Notes: generated by a model from the sequence alone, not told the origin. DNA of 64,000 bases from Dromiciops gliroides (GCF_019393635.1 NC_057864.1:479932117-479996116); one strand, 5' to 3'. Counted from the stretch's first letter, positions 11,763 to 22,316 are shown. Program-made: numbers and translations.

Positions 11763-11913
11763 AAGAGTAGCTAGGTGGCACAGTGGATAGAGCACCGGCC
11801 CTGGAGTCAGGAGAACCTGAGTTCAAATCCAGCCTCAGACACTTAACACTTACTAGCTGTGTGACCCTGGGCAAGTCACTTAACCCCAATTACCTCACAA
11901 AAAAAAGGCATCT
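11763..11913 (+). repeat. WSINE1-like SINE, subtype with TTAACAC / CCAATTACC
   Basis: Duplication 'caaaagaagggatggg' (11747-11762) recurs at 11914-11929 with one mismatch. Confidence 0.93.
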
Positions 11914-11929
11914 CAAAAGAGGGGATGGG

Positions 11930-12433
11930 GTTTGTAGAGTTTTACTTATTGTGGGGTGCCTGTAGAAAACACAAAGTAATCTAGGTTAGGGTACAAGGGA
12001 ATGGGTAGACTGGGCATTGTGATGGAGAAAAATTTCCCTATGGCACTTGCATAGGTGTTTCTATGACTACCTGGATGACAGTTGGGTTATAATTACCTTG
12101 AGAGGCCAATTGTCAGGGCAAGAAGGAAGACATTGGGAGCTAGCAGACCATTAGGTGGAGGAATGAGGGAGTATTATGGAATAATGGATGAAGGATTGGT
12201 GTGACAGCCCCACTATCAGCTGTTGCTGGGAAGATGACATATCTCCTCCCCCCTTCAACTGGTTGATCACATATCTCTTAGAGTCATACCATAGTCCCTC
12301 AGGGAATTCAGACCCCGCTCTGGAAACTGCTGCCTTGAATTGATGAAACCACAGGTCCAGACCAAAAGGGGGGAAAAAATGGCATGTATGTTTTCAAAGA
12401 TCATCATAAAATATTTTTCTGCAAGAAGTTATA
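11930..12433. other. unassigned intergenic sequence
   Basis: No repeat or coding signal recognised. Confidence 0.45.
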
Positions 12434-12500
12434 ATTTAACACTTACTAGCTGTGTGACCCTAGGTAAGTCACTTAACCCCCATTGCCTCTCAAAAAAAAG
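12434..12500 (+). repeat. WSINE1-like SINE, 5'-truncated tail piece
   Basis: Begins at 'aacacttactagctgtgtga' and keeps only the 3' third and the A-tail. Confidence 0.85.
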
Positions 12501-12527
12501 AAGAAATTTTTAAAAGTTCTACCAAAT

Positions 12528-12688
12528 GTTTTGTTCTGTTTTGTTTTGTTTTTGCAGGGCAATGAGGGTTAAGTGACTTGCTCAGGGTCACACAGCTAGT
12601 AAGTGTCAAGTGTCTGAGGCTAGATTTGAACTCAGATCCTCCTGAATCCAGGACCAGTGCTTTATCCACTGTGCCACCTAGCTGCCCC
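12528..12688 (-). repeat. WSINE1-like SINE (first of a pair at one site)
   Basis: Bounded by 'accaaat' at 12521-12527 and 12689-12695. The tail is TTTTG units. It shares its right-hand duplication with the next copy. Confidence 0.93.
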
Positions 12689-12697
12689 ACCAAATAT

Positions 12698-12850
12698 ATT
12701 TTTTTTAATTTTGGCAAGGCAATTGGGGTTAAGTGACTTGCCCAGGGTCACACAGCTAGTAAGTGTCAAGTGTCTGAGGCCGGATTTGAACTCAGGTACT
12801 CCTGAATCCAGGGCCAGTGCTTTATCCACTGCGCCACCTAGCTGCCCCCC
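12698..12850 (-). repeat. WSINE1-like SINE (second of a pair at one site)
   Basis: Bounded by 'accaaatat' at 12689-12697 and 12851-12859. With the preceding copy this makes three copies of one target sequence around two elements. Confidence 0.93.
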
Positions 12851-12899
12851 ACCAAATATTTTTAATGAAAGATTTTGCCAGTGTGAAAAACTTGGGAAC

Positions 12900-13030
12900 C
12901 ACTGATTTTGTCCAATGCTTCCATTCTACACATGAGAAGACTAAGACCTAGAGTTAGTGATTTGCCCAAGGACACATAGCTAGTAAAAGACCACCATAAG
13001 ATGAGGACTCAGAATTTCTGGTGCCTTTTG
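12900..13030 (-). repeat. MIR fragment
   Basis: Antisense core 'ttgcccaaggacacatagct'. Confidence 0.6.
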
Positions 13031-13470
13031 CTTAGGTTTTCCTCCCCCCATTTAGAAAAAGCAAAATGATTGGATGTCTGACTATACAAGTATATCTTGT
13101 TGTCTTATTCCCTGTGGATTTCCTCCCCCAATCTCTATTTATGGAACAGAACCCAATGGTGAATTGCATAATTGTAGGAGAGGAGGGTTCCCTCTTTTTC
13201 TAATTCATCGTGGTAATTTCCACCATCAGATCTTCTCAGAGTAACCATGCAGTCACACAGCAATATGTGAGCTGGTATGATTAACAGAAATCAGTCCATA
13301 CTCCTTGAGAGAGGACGCAACATTGCTGTAAATCATGGTGTTTTGTTAACACATTTAGCCTATGGTTGGATCATAACAGGATGCCAATCCTTTGAGAAGA
13401 ATCTACAAAAGTTCCTAACTGAAAAATAGAAAAAGCAATATGCTATATTCTATGCTACCATTCACCCTGG
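13030..13470. other. unassigned intergenic sequence
   Basis: No repeat or coding signal recognised. Confidence 0.4.
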
Positions 13471-13800
13471 GTAGAAGCCAGAGTTGTGGAATGGAAGGAG
13501 ATTGTTCCTGGGTTCAAATCTTATCTCTACCCCTTAGGATCCTAGCTAGTATCATTGACCTAGAGCTAGAAGGAACCTTAGAGGCCTCATCCTACCCCTT
13601 CATTTTTTTGTTGTTGTTTTGGTTTTTTGGTGAGGCAATTGGGGTTAAGTGACTTGCCCAGGGTCACACAGCTAGTAAGTGTCAAGTGTCTGAGGTTGGA
13701 TTTGAACTCATGTCCTCCTGAATTCAAGGCTGGTGCTTTATCCACTGCACCACCTAGCTGCACCCTACCCCTTCATTTTACAGATGCATAGATACAACTA
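13470..13800. repeat. CORE-SINE remnants around a SINE insertion
   Basis: 13470-13545 is a + MIR piece ('cctgggttcaaatcttatct'). 13555-13606 and 13764-13800 are the two halves of an antisense MIR3-like element ('gagctagaaggaaccttaga', 'ttttacagatgcatagatac') split by the SINE listed next. Confidence 0.65.
13607..13763 (-). repeat. WSINE1-like SINE, young
   Basis: Perfect 16 bp duplication 'cctaccccttcatttt' at 13591-13606 and 13764-13779. Confidence 0.95.
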
Positions 13801-13919
13801 TGTCACCCCCAACCACCCACTCAATAAACTCTTGTGGCTCCTATTGCCTCCAGGATCAAATACGAATTGTTGTTAGCATTCAAAGCCTTTCATTACCCAA
13901 CACTCCCCCTCCCCACCAT

Positions 13920-13955
<36 letters not shown>

Positions 13956-14322
13956 CCTTTCCAGTCTTCTTACACTTTATTCCCCACCTCTAAGTCTTCT
14001 ATCCAGGGACATCAGACTCTGCTGTTCCTTGAACAAGACTCTTCAACTCTGGGTATTTCCACTTGACTGTACACCATGCCTGGAATGAAGCATGCCCATA
14101 AACTCCCTCAAATGCTCTGATTACTGACTTCCCTGCCTTCCTTCAAAGCCAACTAAAATCCCATCTTCCATAGGAAGCGGTTCTCAACCTCTCTAGTGCT
14201 TCTTTTAACTATTTACTATTTTTCTTGTTTGTATATATTTCTTTGTTTTTTGTCTTCCCTATTACATTGCACGCTTCTTAAGGGCACATAGTAGGTGCTT
14301 AATAAATGTTTATTGAGGACCA
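13800..14322 (+). repeat. L2 LINE ORF2 end and 3' UTR, with (CA)n expansion
   Basis: Typical L2 order: 'ggctcctattgcctccagga', 'tgcctggaatgaagcatgcc', 'ccttccttcaaagccaacta', ending in 'gcacatagtaggtgcttaat' and 'aaatgtttattgag'. A pure CA run at 13924-13955 interrupts it. The frame is decayed, so the open frames here are relics. Confidence 0.8.
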
Positions 14323-14324
14323 GG

Positions 14325-14640
14325 GAAGGAAAATGACTTTCCCAGGATCACACAACTAGCTAGTAAATAACAGAAGCGGTATTTGAACCCAGGTATTCCT
14401 GATTCCAAGTCCACCATTCATGGCACTACACCACGGTGTCTCTCGTCTATCTAGTTGTTCTATGACTTTGGGTAAGTCGTTTAACCTGTATGGCCTTCAG
14501 TTTCCTCATTTATAAAATGAAGGAGGTTGGACTGGATGATCCCTCAGGTCCCTTCCAACTAAAATATATGATTCTACAGATCTACACCCCTTTACCTCTC
14601 TGGACATCAGTTTCTTCAAATGTAAAATGGGTAACACAGC
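14325..14640. repeat. MIR (-) followed by MIR3-like (+) fragments
   Basis: 14325-14450 is antisense ('ttcccaggatcacacaacta', 'tatttgaacccaggtattcc'). 14458-14580 is sense ('ttggactggatgatccctca', 'cccttccaactaaaatat'). 14590-14640 is a further weak piece ('ctggacatcagtttcttcaa'). Confidence 0.65.
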
Positions 14641-14689
14641 TCTTCACTGTAGGCAGCCCTACCTACAGTATTCTTTACATGGAAATGGT

Positions 14690-15060
14690 GACTCCCAAGG
14701 AAGAGCAAAGACCAAGGAGGAGAAAAATGGAGAGAATTCTCTTCCACGGCCCCAGGACAAATGAAGAACTCTCCAGAGGGGTAGGAGCAGGTGGGGGCCG
14801 GTGTACCAGAGGCACTTTGCCATCAGAAGACACACTGGGTGGGGTCACGTAACAAGGATACCAGACAACAGATGGTCTGCCCAGCTCACAATCTGGATCC
14901 CATGGGAAGATAAACAGCTGAGCAGAAGGCCAACTCAGAGGGCCAAGTCAATCCAGTTGTTGGGACAGAAATGGATACAAGAGAATAAGAACAACCATTG
15001 CAGCATTTGTCGGATCTGAGCTCTACTTGATTGGGGAAGGAGGGAATGGAGGGACTGAAA
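14690..15060 (+). pseudogene. RTE/BovB-like LINE reverse transcriptase C-terminal relic
   Basis: The frame 14801-15019 encodes GHVTRIPDNRW, then WIPWEDKQLSRRPTQR and a C-terminal stretch beginning LGQKWIQENKN. The GHV-R-PDNRW...W-P...RRP order resembles the end of RTE-clade LINE reverse transcriptases. No catalytic RT core lies upstream in frame, so this is a 5'-truncated dead copy. RTE elements are the expected mobilising partner of the MAR1-type SINEs here. The assignment is from memory of the motif. Confidence 0.5.
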
Positions 15061-15194
15061 AGGGCTTCTTGCCTCTTTCACAAGACTTTCATGAGGTCCA
15101 AATTAGACAATGCATACACGACTACACTGTAGCTTCAACCACCCTACATACAATGTTATTAATGCTATTTTTGTTGCAGTTAATGTTGGTACAA

Positions 15195-15300
15195 AAGAGC
15201 CAGCATGGCATAGTGACTAGAAAGCTGGCCTTAGAGCCAGAAAGACCTGGGTTCAGGGTCACACTATGTGACTCTGGGCAAGTCACTTATACTTGCAAGA
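15195..15300 (+). repeat. MIR 5' part
   Basis: 'gccagcatggcatagtgact' and 'tgactctgggcaagtcactt'. Confidence 0.7.
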
Positions 15301-15522
15301 GCTCTAGGTGGTGCTACAGTGGATAGAGTAGACGGCCTGGAGTTCAAATCCAGCCTCAGACACTTACTAGCTATGACCCTGAGCTAGTCACTTAACCCCA
15401 TTTGGCTCTTGTTTTACCATCTGTAAAATGAGCTAGAGAAGGAAATGACAAACCACTCCAAGCATCTTTGCCAAGAAAACCCCAAATGAAATCATGAAGA
15501 GTTGGACACAACAAAAAAAAGT
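15300..15522 (+). repeat. MAR1-like SINE with RTE-type tail
   Basis: Head 'ctaggtggtgctacagtgga', then core, then tail 'ctttgccaagaaaaccccaa' and 'gaagagttggacacaaca'. Confidence 0.85.
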
Positions 15523-15529
15523 GAAGAAA

Positions 15530-15650
15530 TTTATTGGTATCGCTTCTAAGATCCATTTCAACTTTAGATCTAAATAACAGAGATAGCACTTGAACTTGAT
15601 AGTCCTTTGAACTCAAATCTTCTTTCTATTGCACTACTATAAGTAATGCT
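15530..15650 (-). repeat. MIR fragment
   Basis: Weak antisense core and head ('tttgaactcaaatcttcttt'). Confidence 0.4.
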
Positions 15651-15787
15651 TGAGGTTGTAAATTGCAGAGAAGGTGCTAATCTGACTTGGTAGAGGGAAT
15701 TTCTTCATGAGGAAATTACAGCTCCAGTCTCTCACCCTCTTGTAATTGATATCTTGTTTAATGGAGTTTGGATAGAAATGGCCCAGT

Positions 15788-15952
15788 TGGGGGGGGGGGT
15801 GTCCTGAAGCTAAGTGATGCAATGGATAAAGCACTGGCCCTGGATTCTAGAGGACCTGAGTTCAAATATGGTCTCAGACACTTGATACTAGCTGTGTGAC
15901 CCTGGGCAAGTCATTTAACCTTCATTGCCCAGCAAAAAAAAAAAAAAGAAAA
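15788..15952 (+). repeat. WSINE1-like SINE with G-run at its 5' end
   Basis: Duplication 'agaaatggcccagt' at 15774-15787 and 15953-15966. A poly-G tract (about 15789-15799) sits between the duplication and the SINE head. Confidence 0.92.
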
Positions 15953-15966
15953 AGAAATGGCCCAGT

Positions 15967-16855
15967 GACAAGTTGCTATCCAGCTATCATTCTTATGTAT
16001 TTAATGTTCTTTGGACTAGGGACTTGAATCCATCAAGAGGATCATTCTATTTCCTTACTCCTCTTAGGTATCATCTCCTTGCCGGCCATTTTGTTCCATC
16101 ATTCCCACTGCAAAGGTCATTCTCCTTTGCAGAGAAAATAGAACCAAATAACAATTGAGCAGCCCTGCTTCATTCTCTTGCCAGCTATGAGCATCCTATG
16201 CAATCTAAGCAGCTGTCCTATCTCTTCTTTCATTCTCCTCTTTTCTCTAATAAGGAAAAACCCCACTTTTTACTGTCTTTTGCTGTATCTGTTCCCCTAA
16301 ACTAATTTTCAGTTTTCAGTCACAGCTTATGGTAACATACCATGCTCCATATTGATCCTGCTCCTATTTTCTGTACAAGTCTTTTCAAAATCTAAGTTGG
16401 CTGGTGAGTGGTGAGTTCCCTGTGCATCCTCATTGGTCTCTTCAGAAAATTTCTCCTTTTCTTTTATTTTATGTCTTCAGAATTTCATTCCTTAAAGCTT
16501 CTCATCCCTCCTGGTTTGATTTCTCCTGTAGAATTTTAATCCATGATATACTATTTATCTCTTTTTTGCTGAAGTGTTTGAAATCTGCCTCTCATTCATA
16601 CTTCAGAAGGAAAGCTCCCCAGGACAGTTTCTGTGACACACCATTTATTTAATTAGAGTCAACCAAAAGCTTGATCATTTTTCTCTGCCCTCTAAATTAA
16701 GTACCTATACTCATTCAATTCAGCTGAACTAGTTTTCATCCATCAACATGCTCATTTACCAAGTAGTTCCCACTAGCAAGCCAAGGGTTTCCAATTCAGG
16801 TCTTTAAAGATGAAAAATCTTTCCAAGCTTTCAAAAGCATATTTTACACATACTT
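15967..16855. other. repeat-poor unassigned stretch
   Basis: About 0.9 kb with no recognised repeat. The longest open frame (16404-16652, +) has no protein-like features I recognise. Confidence 0.4.
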
Positions 16856-16995
16856 ATCAGAGGCAACATGATGTAGCAAATAGAGATCCAGCCTTAGAGT
16901 TAGGAACACCAAGGTTCAAATCCTCCCTTAGACACTTCCTGGCTGTGTAACCCTGAGCAAAGTACAAAACCATTTCTAAAATGAAGGGGTTGGAA
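16855..16995 (+). repeat. MIR fragment
   Basis: 'ggcaacatgatgtagcaaat', 'tagacacttcctggctgtgt'. Confidence 0.7.
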
Positions 16996-17464
16996 TCTAT
17001 GTGGATCTCAGCACGTGGCCTTACAGATCACCTTCTCCAAACACCTCATTTCAGAGAGAAGATAACTGAGATCCAGAGACAAGACAAGATTCGTGCAGGT
17101 TATTTAGCAGTCATGCCAGGACAGGTACCTGGTTACCCGGCTCCATCTAAACTGGAGCTCTCTCTACCATCTTGCAAGGTCCCTGTGCCCTCAACCTGAA
17201 AACCCTTTTTGGTGCTCTCTCCATTTTTCAACCACTATTGCCTCATTATATTTAAAATGTCCATAGCAATTTGTATTTCCAAGGGCTATGTAATTACTTT
17301 AGTTCATTATTCACTTGCTTTGCACTAGAACCTATTATAGTATAATTTCCATTTTTTCTTTCGTTTAAAGGGTGAGTTGTTTGGCACATTTGCTAATATA
17401 AAATGGATATTTAGAAAGGCTTCCTGAAACATCACACAACTCACTTGCTTGTGTCCTTTACCAT
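16996..17464. other. unassigned intergenic sequence
   Basis: Possible MIR3-like remnant near 17030-17110 ('gaagataactgagatccaga'). Otherwise nothing is recognised. Confidence 0.35.
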
Positions 17465-17590
17465 TAAGGTGACTTGCTATGTGACCTCTCACAAGTCCAC
17501 CTCTCTGGGCTTTGGTTTTCTCTTCCCTTAAATGAGTGGGGTGATCTCCAAAGCCTCTTCCAATCCTGCCATTGTAGAATTCTATTTTTA
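17465..17590 (+). repeat. MIR3-like fragment
   Basis: 'cttgctatgtgacctctcac', 'cctcttccaatcctgccatt'. Confidence 0.6.
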
Positions 17591-17792
17591 CAGTGAGCAT
17601 AGTAAGTGTTGTTTGTTGACTAAACTCACCAAAGGTATTTGGATGCATGTAGGAGCCAGGATCCATCTACTATGGAGTTTGGAGGCCCAGCCTATCATTT
17701 TCAAACACTGATGGGCAATTATACTCCTTCGGTTTTGAAAACATATTGTTTAATTTTCAAAGCCTTGGGATTGTTCAAAGACTGGAGATTTC

Positions 17793-17966
17793 CTTCTTTT
17801 TTTCTTTTCTTTTTCTTTCTTTCTTTTTTTTGTGATGCAATTGGGGTTAAGTGACTTGCCCAGGGTCACACAGCTAATAAGTGTCAAGCATCTGAGGCCA
17901 GATTTGAACTTGAGTGCTCCTGACTCCAGGGCTGGTACTCTATCCACTGTGCCACCTAGCTGCCCC
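17793..17966 (-). repeat. WSINE1-like SINE
   Basis: Duplication 'aaagactggagatttc' (17777-17792) recurs at 17967-17982 with one mismatch. The tail has decayed to CTTT units. Confidence 0.93.
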
Positions 17967-17999
17967 AAAGACTGGAAATTTCAAGGGCTTGGTTTCTCC

Positions 18000-18105
18000 T
18001 GCTGTTAATTTGCTACATGACCTTGAACAAGTCACTTCCTTTTTATTAACCTCAGGGTTTTTTTTTTGCTGTAAAATAAGAGGATTGGTGTCATCATTGC
18101 ATCAT
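18000..18105 (+). repeat. MIR fragment
   Basis: 'tacatgaccttgaacaagtc', 'gctgtaaaataagaggattg'. Confidence 0.55.
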
Positions 18106-18385
18106 CTGCCTCCAGCTAAGAGGTTTTTTCCCTCTTTTTTTTCAAACATACTTTAAAAAAAAAACTTTTCTTATCTAAAATTGTTGGTGAGTCTCAGCTC
18201 CTTCTAGACTTTAACCTTCTAGATGCTGCTCTCACAGGCTTACAGCATCTCTTGGACTTTGCCACTCTGTGTTTATCTCTCCTCTTTCCATGTTTCATGG
18301 CTGTCTCTTTGTTCATGTTTTATACACGAGTTCCTCAGAGGTCCCCTATCGCACACATTGACTCCTTCCTCCCTCTTTTCTTCTT

Positions 18386-18592
18386 ACAAGATCACAGGAT
18401 TTTAGATGTAGAGCCACAAGGGATCTAAGAAGCCACTACACCCAATCCCTTCACTTTACAGAGCAGGAAGCTGAGGCAGACTGAGGGTAAATGATTTGCC
18501 CGGTCACACAGCTAGTAAATGTTGGAGAAGGGATTTGAACTCAGGTCTTCCTGGCTCCTAGTCCAATACCCTGCAGTAAGCCTTGCTGCCCC
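18386..18592 (-). repeat. MIR3-like CORE-SINE
   Basis: 'cacaggattttagatgtaga', 'cttcactttacagagcagga', 'ttgcccggtcacacagctag', 'tttgaactcaggtcttcctg'. Confidence 0.75.
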
Positions 18593-18747
18593 ACTTCCTT
18601 GAGAGCCTTTGCAACTGTTCTCTGTGTGGTCATAACTTCATTTAATAGATTTTCCCATCAGCCTGCTAGAGTCCCCAGCCATCAAATGCTCAATCCCTCT
18701 TATCTCAGAATTCTCTGAAATCTGCTGACCTAAAGTCTATACTTTCA

Positions 18748-19127
18748 GTTCTTAACCTAGGGTCTGCAGACTATGAAGGGGTTTGCTGACAAGTTTTATA
18801 GGGTACATAAACTTGGACGGGAAAAATACATCTTTATTTCCACTAACCTTTGCTTTTTTATAATCCTATGTATTTTAATGCATTTAAAAACAATATTTTG
18901 GGGGGCAGCTAGGTGGCGCAGTGGATAAAGCACCGGCCCTGGATTCAGGAGTACCTGAGTTCAAATCCGGCCTCAGACACTTGACACTTACTAGCTGTGT
19001 GACCCTGGGCAAGTCACTTAACCCCCATTGCCCCGCAAAAAAAAAAAACAAACAAACAATATTTTGGAAAGGGATCCATATGCTTCCCAGACCACCGATG
19101 GAGTACAGAATAAGGTTAAGAGCCTTG
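18748..19127 (+). mobile_element. hAT-type DNA transposon remnant, split by a SINE
   Basis: Left end 'agttcttaacctagggtctg', right end 'ataaggttaagagcctt', which are imperfect inverted repeats. The interior ('acatctttatttccactaac') matches an old non-autonomous hAT family as I recall it. It shares ends with the copy at 33104-33497. Confidence 0.6.
18902..19053 (+). repeat. WSINE1-like SINE
   Basis: Perfect duplication 'aaacaatattttgg' at 18888-18901 and 19054-19067. Inserted in the hAT remnant. Confidence 0.94.
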
Positions 19128-19471
19128 GTATAAAGCAATAATTCCCAACCAGGTGGGGCTAAAGAGTTATTGCAAGGGGTCCCTCTCATTAAATAACTAA
19201 ATGATCTAGTGTAATAAATGAGCAAACATAGCTTTTCTGGACTGAATAAATAACAGGGCTTACACATCTGTGCACTGGTCTTTTTCGAATTGTGTACTTA
19301 ACATTTGGATTTTCAGAAAATAAGCATTCATCTAAAAGCACTGTTGAATTTAGAGCACCTTTCTGTCAGTGTATTTTCTCACTCAAAAGATACTAGCAGT
19401 AAAATTACTCTCATGTGAAGACCCAGGATTTTTTAATAATTAAAAAGGAATCCTCATGCTCTGGTAGACAG

Positions 19472-19807
19472 CAGAGGTATCGAACTCATGGCCCCCAGCA
19501 GCAAACAAAGCTCCCTAGTGAGGCAGGAACCATACTAAAATTTAGTTGGGGGGGGCAGCTAGGTGGCACAGTGGATAAAGCACCGGCCCTTGATTCAAAA
19601 GGACCTGAGTTCAAATCCGGACTCAGACATTTGACACTTACTAGCTGTGTGAACACAAAAAATAAATAAATATTTTTTTAATTTAGTTGGGAAATATTTA
19701 GTAAAATAAATTAAAATACAATACAACATAGATAATGTTAATTCGTGGTTTCCTAAGTCAATATGCAGCTGGAAGAGATCTATTTCTATTTGAATTTGAC
19801 ATCACTG
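19472..19807 (+). mobile_element. hAT-type MITE, TIR CAGNGGTGTCAAACTC, split by a SINE
   Basis: Starts 'cagaggtatcgaactcatgg' and ends 'gaatttgacatcactg', imperfect inverted repeats of 16 bp. The interior 'taaaataaattaaaatacaa' is shared with 38527-38718. No 8 bp duplication is visible. Confidence 0.6.
19551..19679 (+). repeat. WSINE1-like SINE with 3' internal deletion
   Basis: Perfect duplication 'aatttagttggg' at 19539-19550 and 19680-19691. The segment from 'gaccctgggcaag' to 'cattgcc' is absent. Confidence 0.93.
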
Positions 19808-19895
19808 GACTAGCCTAGTTTCTGTCTGACCACGCCCAGTACTTCATCCCTGCACTATGTGAGATTTAAAATTGGATACAAGAGCATTAAACTCC

Positions 19896-20390
19896 CTTTT
19901 AACCTTTCCCTTACATATATATCCCCCAGACCAGTAAGTTAAAGAAGCCTCTGAGCTTTAGTTAGAGCTTTTATTATTTGGGAATTACAAGGTGATGTTG
20001 ATTAGAGAGATCGGAAAGTAGAAGTACAAACAAATAGTCTTAGATCTAAGCTTAGTCTGTATTCCGTATAGAACTCACCAAAAACCCAAGGCCACCGCTG
20101 AGGCTGAGAGCCGCATCACGTGCGTGCTGTTACGGAGAACCAGGCAGAGTCGAACCTTAGTCAGTGTCTGTGTGTGCAGAGCAAACCAGCGGGCCAGGAG
20201 ATCAGAAAAAGACATCACTTCCGTTCTCTCTTTGCCTTTTAAGCTCACACCCCAGAAGTGGAGTGCTTAGCAGACGGACTGGTGGTTCGTCACAGTCTCC
20301 TCCCCAAAAGGGTGGTCCTTCAAAAAACTGGCGTCTTTCAGTTATCCTAACCGACTGTTAAAAAACACTTTCATTTTTTTTACCACAAGT
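19896..20390 (-). mobile_element. candidate retroviral LTR or other retroelement segment
   Basis: A CpG-bearing block unlike its AT-rich surroundings. On the - strand it has a TATA-like 'cttaaaagg' (about 20237-20250), a CpG-bearing middle (20090-20140) and an AATAAA signal (19970-19975), the order expected of U3-R-U5. The same 10 bp 'attaaactcc' lies at 19886-19895 and 20391-20400. That is too long for a usual 4-6 bp retroviral duplication, and no clean TG...CA ends are seen. Only non-coding sequence is present. Confidence 0.4.
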
Positions 20391-20494
20391 ATTAAACTCC
20401 AGGATGGCATCCTCACTTAGCTTTTCCTTTGGGTGACTCTTAGCTTCCTAAATACACCTGGAGTTGTCTGAGGGCAAGTAATTTCTTCTCCTCT

Positions 20495-20580
20495 TGTCTC
20501 TCTCACAGTGTAACCAAACTCAGGCCTGGGCACCTAACAGGTGCCCAGTAAAGATGTACTGTTCTATGAATGGATACTAT
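20495..20580 (+). repeat. L2 LINE 3' end
   Basis: 'ggcctgggcacctaacaggt' followed by 'gcccagtaaagatgtactgt'. Confidence 0.55.
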
Positions 20581-20654
20581 TAGTCACTTGTGCTCAGCTT
20601 GATTGGACTGTGGGAACAATCCAGAACTGTGACTAATCCTGGAGGTGAAATGAT

Positions 20655-20750
20655 ATAAAATATATATTAACATATAGATATGGATATAGATCAGATAGAG
20701 ATAATATAGATAATATAGAGCTAGAGAATTAGATATTGATAATATAGATA
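20655..20750. repeat. AT/GATA-rich simple repeat
   Basis: Irregular ATATAGATA units. Confidence 0.8.
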
Positions 20751-20753
20751 CAA

Positions 20754-20960
20754 GGGCAGGTAGGTGACACAGTGGATAGAGTGCCAAGCCTTATCTCTGT
20801 GTGTTCAAATCCAGCCTCAGACACTAGCTGTGTGACCTTCCACAAAGTCACTGAGCCCTGTTTGCCTCAGTTTCCTCATCTGTAAAATGAGCTGGAGAAG
20901 GAAATAGCTAACTGCTCCAGTATTTTTGCCAAGAAAGCCCCGAATAGGTCATGAAGAAGG
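20754..20960 (+). repeat. MAR1-like SINE with RTE-type tail
   Basis: Head 'gggcaggtaggtgacacagt', core, tail 'ttgccaagaaagccccgaat'. Confidence 0.85.
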
Positions 20961-21304
20961 TTTGTAAAGTGCCATTCCCACAATAGCCCCATGGGACAGG
21001 AATGTATATTCCCCCTCCCCCCCCCCCGCCCCGATCCTGTTACTGACTTTCTGGACTCTAAAAACCTGTCTCCTCTACTGCTGGCTCGTCTTGGAGCTCC
21101 CCTCAGTGCCTGGGGCCTCCTCACCCTGGAAGACCTTGTACCATCCCTGTGGGCAGCTCAGCCTGGCATATCCCTCCATAAGGCTTGACCTCTTCTTCCA
21201 CTGTTCAGTTCCTCCTGGAGACCCCATTGGTGGTAGATCCCAGACCAGCCTACCTTCATTTCCTTCTTGGCCCAAACATTTGTTTCCTTCCTTCCTTCCT
21301 TCTG
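20961..21304. other. GC-richer unassigned stretch
   Basis: Contains a poly-C run at about 21011-21027. Overlapping frames are open on both strands (for example 20991-21188 + and 21091-21363 +), which reflects composition. No family is recognised. Confidence 0.35.
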
Positions 21305-21440
21305 TCTCACTTTACAAATGGGGAAACAGGTTCAGGGAGAGTCAGGCATTTGCCTTCCTCTAAAGGTTGAGGTCTGGATTTGAATCCAGGTTTCTTGATC
21401 AAAAAGTCCTGTTCTCTCTCTACTACATTGTGTTGTCTGC
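21305..21440 (-). repeat. MIR fragment
   Basis: 'cactttacaaatggggaaac', 'ggatttgaatccaggtttct'. Confidence 0.65.
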
Positions 21441-21821
21441 TTTGATTGCATAGGCTTTTAAAATGATTGAATTTCCTAGAAATAGCCTCTAAATTACTCC
21501 TTTGTATACACATGCCCTGTCATGTTTATTAATGGTGTCTAGATCTTTGCAAGAGTCTGATTTTTCTGAACTCCAAGACTATTTGTCATCAAGACAAGCA
21601 GTAGCGACCAGCCAAGGAGTCCTTGTGATCTGATTATTAGTTATTGCCAGGCTGATAATGCTCCTGATCAGTCCCCAGCATCAGAGATCAGAAAGCCCGT
21701 CTGCTCACTCTACTAGCCTCCTCGCCCTGCAGGATCACCTGTCCTACCAGCCATAAAGCCATCTCTTCAGAGTTCTGAGACATCTAAGAGAAAACCAATA
21801 AAGCTGTTCCTGTAGCCCCCT
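21441..21821. other. unassigned intergenic sequence
   Basis: Nothing recognised. Confidence 0.4.
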
Positions 21822-22060
21822 GGGCAGCACACTGGGTAGACTTTGAGCCAAGAAGACCAAAGACATTTATGGCACCAGACATTTAACAGCTATGTGACCA
21901 CGGACAAGTTACTGAACCTTGTTCAGGCTCAGCTTCCTCATCTGTAAAACAAAGATAATAATATGCCCACCTCACAGAGTTATTATGTGAAGCAAATGAG
22001 ATAGCATGTGTAAAATGCTTTGAAGTCCTAAAAAGTTATATAAATGCTGCTGTTGTTGTC
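21822..22060 (+). repeat. near full-length MIR/CORE-SINE
   Basis: Runs from 'gggcagcacactgggtagac' through 'cttcctcatctgtaaaacaa' to 'aaaaagttatataaatgctg'. Confidence 0.8.
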
Positions 22061-22061
22061 A

Positions 22062-22316
22062 TTGTTGTTCAGTTATTTCAGTCGTGTCTGAGTCTGTGTG
22101 ACCCTATTTAAGGCTTTATTGGCAAAGATATTAGAGTGGTTTGCCATTTCCTTCTACTGCTCAGTTTTATAAATGAGGAAAGTGAGGCAAACAGGATTAA
22201 GTGACTTGCCCTGGGTCACACAGCTAGTAAGTGTCTGAGGCCAGATTTGAACTCAGGAACATGAGTCTTCGGGACTCCAAGCCCAGGGTTCTATCCACTG
22301 CACCATCTAGTTGATG
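22062..22316 (-). repeat. MAR1-like SINE, near full length
   Basis: Reverse tail 'agtcgtgtctgagtctgtgt', reverse head 'tatccactgcaccatctagt'. Confidence 0.87.
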
